Source: a bacterium (GTDB taxonomy: Bacteria; UBA6262). Taken from it: 10,684 nucleotides of DNA. The position numbers and the translations under genes were made by a program. Where the stretch lies: contig JAQUQP010000058.1 in assembly GCA_028716025.1 (NCBI GenBank), positions 1 to 10,684 of the forward strand. The letters run 5' to 3'. Shown here piece after piece: positions 6,344-10,684 of this stretch; position 1 is the first letter of the stretch; the number at the start of each line of letters is the position of its first letter. The notes under the pieces are model-generated. The model had not been told where the DNA came from. It saw only the letters and a program-made list of their open reading frames with translations, and did not search any database.

Positions 6344-7597
6344 ATGGACAAAATAATCATCACCGGCGGGAAAAAACTTAAGGGCGAGGTGACTATCAGC
6401 GGCAGTAAAAATGCCACTTTGCCGATACAGGTAGCGACTTTACTGACCGATGCCGAATGTACCCTGCTTAATGTTCCGCAGCTCCGTGACATCAAAACGA
6501 TGAATGATGTGCTGCGGGCTATGGGCATGAACATAAAAGAGAATAAGGATAATTTCATTTATCAGGCTAAGGGTAAATTGAAGAATATGGCTCCGTACGA
6601 CCTGGTCAAGACTATGAGAGCTTCGGTCCTAGTAGTAGGTCCTTTGCTGGCCAGGCTGGGTGAAGCTAAAGTGGCTTTGCCGGGCGGTTGTGCTATCGGG
6701 CTTCGACCGATCAATATACATTTGGATGGTTTCAAAAAATTGGGAGCTAAGGTAGAGATCAAAGAAGGGTATGTGACTTTAAAAGCAAAAAAACTGGTCG
6801 GCAACCGTCTGAACCTGGATTTTCCCAGTGTCGGGGCAACAGAGAACCTGATGATGGCCGCTGTCTTGGCAGAAGGCAGGACTGTGGTCGGGAATGCCGC
6901 CAGGGAGCCGGAGATCGTGGATCTGGCTGATTTCCTGAATACCCTGGGAGCGCAAATAAGCGGAGCAGGGACCGGGGTGATAACCATAAATGGGGTAAGA
7001 GAACTAGGTGGCGGTGAACATGCCGTAATTCCTGACCGGATCGAAACCGGAACATTCATGGTAGCCAGCGCTATTACCGGTGGCGATATCCGTATAAAGA
7101 ATGCCCGGCTTGACCATTTAACCGCGTTGGTAGAAAAACTTAAACTGACCGGGGTGGAGATAGAAGAGCAGGATGGCGACATTTTGGTTGACGGGTCGCC
7201 AAAAATTAAACCTGTGGAAGTAGAGACCATGCCTTATCCCGGTTTCCCGACAGACATGCAAGCCCAGGTAATGAGCTTGATGTGTATCACTCCCGGCACG
7301 AGTATTTTCACGGAAACTATCTTTGAGAACCGGTTTATGCATGTCGGCGAGCTGCAAAGAATGGGAGCGGATATCGTTCTAAAGGGAAACAGCGCTTTTG
7401 TCCAGGGAGTAAAATTATTGAGCGGAGCCCAGGTTATGGCGACAGACTTGCGCGCCAGCGCAGCTTTGATCCTGGCTGGATTAGTAGCCAAAGGGGAAAC
7501 AGAGATATCCCGTATCTATCATTTGGATCGCGGTTATGAGCGGATTGAAATGAAATTGGCAAAATTAGGCGCAAAAATTAGAAGGATAAAGGAGTAA
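6344..7597 (+). CDS. murA: UDP-N-acetylglucosamine 1-carboxyvinyltransferase
   Basis: First committed step of peptidoglycan synthesis in the cytosol: it adds enolpyruvate from PEP to UDP-GlcNAc. The 417 residues match the E. coli length of 419. Lys22 and Asn23 in ISGSKNATLP, catalytic Cys116 in LPGGCAIGLRPINIH, and Asp304 in GFPTDMQAQ correspond to E. coli K22, N23, C115 and D305. The C-terminal YHLDRGYERIEMKL contains the Arg region that closes on PEP. Because Cys is kept and not replaced by Asp, the enzyme should be sensitive to fosfomycin (inference). GAGG (6334-6337) lies 6 bases before the ATG, directly after the palindromic repeat. The nearest upstream gene is prmC, and murA may be read from the same transcript unless the repeat terminates it. 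Confidence 0.98.
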   Translation: MDKIIITGGKKLKGEVTISGSKNATLPIQVATLLTDAECTLLNVPQLRDIKTMNDVLRAMGMNIKENKDNFIYQAKGKLKNMAPYDLVKTMRASVLVVGPLLARLGEAKVALPGGCAIGLRPINIHLDGFKKLGAKVEIKEGYVTLKAKKLVGNRLNLDFPSVGATENLMMAAVLAEGRTVVGNAAREPEIVDLADFLNTLGAQISGAGTGVITINGVRELGGGEHAVIPDRIETGTFMVASAITGGDIRIKNARLDHLTALVEKLKLTGVEIEEQDGDILVDGSPKIKPVEVETMPYPGFPTDMQAQVMSLMCITPGTSIFTETIFENRFMHVGELQRMGADIVLKGNSAFVQGVKLLSGAQVMATDLRASAALILAGLVAKGETEISRIYHLDRGYERIEMKLAKLGAKIRRIKE

Positions 7598-7611
7598 TTT
7601 TCGCTATTTTA

Positions 7612-7620
7612 TGGTATAAT
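7612..7620 (+). promoter_or_regulatory. Extended -10 promoter for hisD
   Basis: TGGTATAAT is an exact TGn-TATAAT extended -10 box, 29 bases before the hisD ATG. At 17 bases upstream the -35 would be GAGTAA (7592-7597), overlapping the end of murA and poor, as is usual for extended -10 promoters. Transcription should start near 7626-7628, leaving a very short leader with GGAG (7641-7644). This separates histidine genes from murA. Confidence 0.7.
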
Positions 7621-7649
7621 ATTACAATCAATATTTTGATGGAGTAAAC

Positions 7650-8810
7650 ATGGAAAATGTTGAGAAAATGGTAAGAGCTATATTAGAAGAGGTGAAAAAG
7701 GACGGGGACAAAGCCCTATTGAAGTTTACCAGGGTCTTTGATGGATTTTCTCTGACCCAAAAATCTCTTCGTATACCGGAAGAGGCATTAGAAGAAAGTC
7801 TTAACCGGGTGTCAGTTGAGTTTAAACAGGCAGTTTTAAAGGTAAAAAAGAATATTGAGATTTTTCAACGCAGGGTCTTGCCTAAATCCTGGTCAATAAC
7901 TCATGGCGGCGTGACCTTAGGTGAAAAATATACGCCGGTAGAGAGTGCCGGTTTATATATCCCTGGCGGTAAGTTCCCATATCCTTCTACCGTATTAATG
8001 ACCGCGGTGCCGGCGCAGGTAGCCGGAGTAAAAAGGATCGCCATGGTGACTCCTCCCGGCAATGTGACCCATGATGTATTGGCTACTGCAGCCATGTGCG
8101 GGGTAAAGGAAGTTTATTCGATTGGCGGTGCGCAAGCTATTGCGGCTTTAGCCTATGGGACCGAAACAATACCTATGGTTGATATGATTGTCGGTCCGGG
8201 AAACATGTATGTGGCTATGGCCAAGAAACTGGTATATGGAAATGTCGGTATTGATTCCATTGCCGGGCCTAGTGAAGTGATCATTATTGCGGATGATTCA
8301 GTCCGTTCTGAATATGTTGTTTCTGACCTGATGGCCCAGGCTGAACACGCCAGCGGATCAGAAGCGTTATTACTCACTGGATCTAAAAAATTGGCTGATG
8401 TTGTCAAACTTAAGATTGGCCGGTTCCCTAATGTTAAAATTAAGGTGATCAAGACGATGGAAGAGATCATCGCCTTGACCAATGCTCGGGCTCCTGAACA
8501 TGTGGAAATATTGACCCGGAACGCGCGTACGTTGAGTAAGAAGATCACTAACGCCGGCGCTATTTTTATCGGCTATTATTCCCCGACAGCGGTGGGAGAT
8601 TATTATGCCGGTCCGAGTCATGTGCTTCCAACCGGGGGTACGGCCCGTTTTTCCAGCGGCTTATCCAGCGCTGATTTTATGAAACATTCCAGTATTATCG
8701 AATATACGCAAAAAGCATTGGGCAAAGCAGCCCAGGATATCATTTCACTGGCTGAAAGAGAGGGTCTTAAGTTCCATGCTTCCAGCGTGATCCAAAGAGG
8801 CAAAAAGTGA
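7650..8810 (+). CDS. hisD: Histidinol dehydrogenase
   Basis: Last two steps of histidine synthesis: NAD-dependent, zinc-requiring oxidation of L-histidinol to histidine. All expected active-site residues are visible: Q230 and H233 in AQAEHASGSEALLL, E283 and H284 in ARAPEHVEIL, D317 in AVGDYYAGPSHVLPTGG, and H376 near the C-terminus; they match E. coli Q259, H262, E326, H327, D360 and H419. GPGNMYVAMAKK and IDSIAGPSEVIIIAD form the nucleotide region. At 386 residues it is shorter than the usual 420-435, partly because the N-terminal arm is reduced; a stop (7617-7619) upstream in frame prevents an extension of more than a few codons. GGAG (7641-7644) lies 5 bases before the ATG. It opens a hisD-hisC-hisB cluster; hisG is not adjacent. 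Confidence 0.98.
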   Translation: MENVEKMVRAILEEVKKDGDKALLKFTRVFDGFSLTQKSLRIPEEALEESLNRVSVEFKQAVLKVKKNIEIFQRRVLPKSWSITHGGVTLGEKYTPVESAGLYIPGGKFPYPSTVLMTAVPAQVAGVKRIAMVTPPGNVTHDVLATAAMCGVKEVYSIGGAQAIAALAYGTETIPMVDMIVGPGNMYVAMAKKLVYGNVGIDSIAGPSEVIIIADDSVRSEYVVSDLMAQAEHASGSEALLLTGSKKLADVVKLKIGRFPNVKIKVIKTMEEIIALTNARAPEHVEILTRNARTLSKKITNAGAIFIGYYSPTAVGDYYAGPSHVLPTGGTARFSSGLSSADFMKHSSIIEYTQKALGKAAQDIISLAEREGLKFHASSVIQRGKK

Positions 8811-8817
8811 ACCCAGT

Positions 8818-8902
8818 TAGACCTTTAATAAAGATAAAAAATATTCGGATATCTAAACAGAGCAGTAATAAGTCCTGTTTTATATATTTTTATGGAGGTC
8901 TA
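8818..8902. repeat. Nested palindrome between hisD and hisC
   Basis: Three nested complementary blocks are visible: TAGACCT (8818-8824) with AGGTCTA (8896-8902); ATAAAAAATAT (8834-8844) with ATATTTTTAT (8884-8893), one bulged A; and AAACAG (8855-8860) with CTGTTT (8875-8880). The outer right arm covers most of the GGAGG (8894-8898) used by hisC. It could fold into a long hairpin that hides the hisC ribosome site or protects the hisD 3' end. Confidence 0.6.
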
Positions 8903-8907
8903 GCAGG

Positions 8908-9963
8908 GTGAAAATAAATATCCAGGGGTTGGTACGGCCAGAGCTTAGGACATTGGAGCCGTATTTTGTGCCGGAAGTGAGCTATGATCTTAAACTGGAC
9001 GCTATGGAAAATCCCTATGACCTGCCGGCGGATCTGAAAAGGAATATCTTACAGAGAATAAAGCAAATATCCTTCAACCGTTATCCGGATGCCAAAGCTT
9101 TGAACCTGCGCAAGGCCGTTGCCGGGTATTTGAAAGTGTCACCTGAAGAAGTGTTACTGGGCAATGGTTCGGATGAATTGATCCTGGCAATACTACTGAC
9201 TTTCGGAGGTTGGGGCAAACGAATAGTGTATCCGGTCCCAACCTTTACTGTTTATGGCATACTGGCGCAAATAACCGGTGGGATCAAGAAAGAAGTGTTC
9301 CTGGAAGAAGACTTCCAGTTGAACGCGCGGAAAATACTGAAAGAGTATCCTGACGTGGTATTTATCGCTAATCCCAATAATCCTACCAGTAATTGTTTTA
9401 ATAAGGATGAGATCCTTGAAATAGTGGAAAAATCCAGGGGGATCGTAGTTATTGATGAAGCCTATTTTGAATTCTCTAACCGGAGTTTCATTTCCCAGAT
9501 CGCTAATTATGAAAATATCATTGTCCTGAGGACTTTATCAAAGGCTTTTGGCCTGGCCGGATTGAGGGTGGGGTATATGGTAGGCAGTCAGGAAGTCATC
9601 AAAGAAGTAACTAAAGTGAAACTACCCTACAACGTGAATGCGCTAAGCCAGGCAGCCGCCGAGATCATGGTAAAAAGTAGCAAGAGGATCAATAAAACCG
9701 TGGATATCATCAAGGCGGAACGGGCGGTCATGATGGAAGAATTGAAAAAAATAGTTTCTCCATACCCCAGTGAAACTAATTTTATTCTGTTTTCCTGCAA
9801 TCAAGCACAGGAACTGTATAAGTACCTGCTGAAAAAGAAAATATTGATCAAAGTTTTTAGTGAAAGCTACCTGCGGGATTATTTACGGGTGACTATAGGT
9901 ACTCCGCCGGAAAACAGGAAATTTCTGACTGAGGTTAAAAACTTTATGAGAGGGAAAAAATGA
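8908..9963 (+). CDS. hisC: Histidinol-phosphate aminotransferase
   Basis: PLP enzyme that makes histidinol phosphate from imidazole acetol phosphate and glutamate. The 351 residues are typical (E. coli 356). Fold type I landmarks are visible: LDAMENPYDLP near the N-terminus, NPNNPTS with N155 and N158, DEAYFEF with D183 and Y186 contacting the cofactor ring, and LSKAFGLAGLRVGY with Lys212 as the Schiff-base lysine. Arg327 in YLRVTIGTPPEN is the substrate carboxylate/phosphate contact expected by family. The start is GTG, with GGAGG (8894-8898) 9 bases upstream; no better ATG lies nearby before the conserved N-terminal motif. hisB overlaps the stop by 4 bases. Some HisC-like enzymes take aromatic substrates, but the neighbours make the histidine role secure. 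Confidence 0.96.
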   Translation: MKINIQGLVRPELRTLEPYFVPEVSYDLKLDAMENPYDLPADLKRNILQRIKQISFNRYPDAKALNLRKAVAGYLKVSPEEVLLGNGSDELILAILLTFGGWGKRIVYPVPTFTVYGILAQITGGIKKEVFLEEDFQLNARKILKEYPDVVFIANPNNPTSNCFNKDEILEIVEKSRGIVVIDEAYFEFSNRSFISQIANYENIIVLRTLSKAFGLAGLRVGYMVGSQEVIKEVTKVKLPYNVNALSQAAAEIMVKSSKRINKTVDIIKAERAVMMEELKKIVSPYPSETNFILFSCNQAQELYKYLLKKKILIKVFSESYLRDYLRVTIGTPPENRKFLTEVKNFMRGKK

Positions 9964-10562
9964 TTAAACGCACTGCGGCAATAAAACGCGATACCAAGGA
10001 AACTAAGATACAGCTAAACCTGAACATTGACGGCCGTGGGGATTATAATATCAAAACCGGCATCGCTTTCCTGGATCATATGCTTGGTTTGTTCGCTAAA
10101 CATGGCCTGTTTGACCTGGAGATCAAAGCCAAAGGGGACCTGGATGTGGATATTCATCACACCAATGAAGATGTGGGTATTTGTCTGGGGCAGGCTTTTG
10201 ACCGGGCCTTGTCTGACAAAAAAGGAATTAAACGGTTTGCCGGGGCAGGTGTCCCAATGGATGAAGCTTTAGCCAGGATCACGCTGGATATCAGCGGACG
10301 GCCATCGCTCTATGTCACTGTTGATAAAACAGTCAAGTTACCTTTACGCGATAAAAAAGGTTATAGCTTTGAAGATGCCAAGCATTTCTTGCGTTCATTT
10401 TGCCAGCATGCCGGCATTAACGCGCACATTGATATTTTAGCCGGGGAAGATCTGCATCACATACTGGAGGCGCTGTTTAAGGCGCTGGCCAGGGCATTGG
10501 ATACTGCAACTAAGATCGATCCAAGGATTAAAGGGATACCGAGTACTAAAGGGAGGATCTAG
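9960..10562 (+). CDS. hisB: Imidazoleglycerol-phosphate dehydratase
   Basis: Manganese-dependent dehydration of imidazoleglycerol phosphate to imidazole acetol phosphate, the step before HisC. At 200 residues it is the monofunctional form; the phosphatase domain fused in E. coli HisB is absent, so histidinol-phosphate phosphatase must be encoded elsewhere. The two metal-binding repeats are clear: HHTNEDVGICLGQA (H66, H67, E70) and HHILEALFKALARAL (H166, H167, E170). FLDHMLGLFAKHGLFDL (about residues 36-52) is also highly conserved. The ATG overlaps the hisC stop (ATGA, 9960-9963), pointing to translational coupling. The TAG stop lies in the first bases of the downstream heptamer repeat. hisH, hisA and hisF, often next, are not within the window. 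Confidence 0.98.
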   Translation: MIKRTAAIKRDTKETKIQLNLNIDGRGDYNIKTGIAFLDHMLGLFAKHGLFDLEIKAKGDLDVDIHHTNEDVGICLGQAFDRALSDKKGIKRFAGAGVPMDEALARITLDISGRPSLYVTVDKTVKLPLRDKKGYSFEDAKHFLRSFCQHAGINAHIDILAGEDLHHILEALFKALARALDTATKIDPRIKGIPSTKGRI

Positions 10563-10657
10563 TTGATAGTTGATAGTTGATAGAAAAAGCTTCTTTTGTT
10601 TGTTCTATCAACTACCAGCTCCGATGTTTCATCGGAGCGTTCAATCAACAATCAACT
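10561..10657. repeat. AGTTGAT heptamer palindrome with two inner hairpins after hisB
   Basis: AGTTGAT is repeated three times in tandem (10561-10581). The far end, CAATCAACAATCAACT (10642-10657), is its reverse complement at 14 of 16 positions, giving an outer stem. Inside, TAGTTGATAG (10574-10583) also pairs with CTATCAACTA (10605-10614), and a perfect 9-bp hairpin GCTCCGATG/CATCGGAGC with a TTT loop lies at 10618-10638. The array begins within the hisB TAG stop. The GC-rich hairpin could act as a weak terminator but is followed by GTTCAATC, not a U-run. Bases 10658-10684 show nothing recognisable. Confidence 0.78.
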
Positions 10658-10684
10658 GCATTAAAATGATTGCCATAATCGATT

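Noticed and set aside
6562..7230. 222-codon open frame on the - strand across murA
   Set aside because: It is the antisense of a clearly conserved gene, Ser/Pro-rich from reversed codon bias, with no recognisable domain.
10027..10272. 81-codon + strand frame inside hisB
   Set aside because: Lies in another frame of a gene whose two metal-binding motifs are intact; no own ribosome site.
10618..10638. Intrinsic terminator of the his genes
   Set aside because: The 9-bp hairpin is perfect but followed by GTTCAATC, not a U-run; it is kept only as part of the repeat.
10561..10657. CRISPR array
   Set aside because: Repeat units are 7 bases in direct tandem with no spacers of 25-40 bases, and no cas genes are present.

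Overview
The window is a compact bacterial housekeeping segment in which all recognised genes lie on the + strand. In order it holds coaE, a small membrane/zinc-ribbon gene, rho, rpmE, a DUF1385 membrane protein gene, prfA, prmC, murA, hisD, hisC and hisB. There are no tRNA or rRNA genes, no transposase and no CRISPR array. Linkage of rho-rpmE-DUF1385-prfA-prmC-murA, followed by his genes, is seen in several deep-branching bacterial lineages. Together with moderate GC, short-word intergenic repeats and a Lys/Ala-rich tail on L31, it suggests an uncultivated phylum, perhaps Omnitrophota-like. That placement is inference and cannot be proved from the sequence alone. MurA implies peptidoglycan synthesis, with the fosfomycin-target Cys present.

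Layout. Bases 1-180 are a hairpin-rich, gene-free stretch. coaE (coenzyme A synthesis, 181-786) is followed by an AT-rich orphan gene (806-1138). A 161-base inverted-repeat element (1139-1299) then fills the gap up to a near-consensus sigma-70 promoter (1309-1337). That promoter drives rho through a leader of about 150 bases. rho and rpmE form a short unit closed by a 15-bp-stem terminator (3152-3190). DUF1385, prfA and prmC follow; prfA and prmC overlap by 4 bases, matching their biochemical partnership, since PrmC methylates the GGQ glutamine of RF1. murA (6344-7597) follows a repeat. hisD has its own extended -10 promoter. hisC follows after a palindromic gap, and hisB overlaps hisC by 4 bases. 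These three encode three steps of histidine synthesis; hisG and the other his genes are not in the window.

The most unusual content is between the genes. Three gaps (after DUF1385, after prmC, after hisB) hold word palindromes: a short word repeated in 7- or 9-base register on the left half, and its reverse complement repeated in the same register on the right half. The word differs in each gap (CGAAT, TAAATTC, AGTTGAT). In two of the three the array begins inside the stop codon of the upstream gene, and in two it ends at or within a few bases of the Shine-Dalgarno of the downstream gene. The gaps 1139-1299 and 8818-8902 are also built as long imperfect inverted repeats. This looks like one family, or one process, that places long RNA hairpins exactly between cistrons. 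It is the best candidate here for something undescribed.
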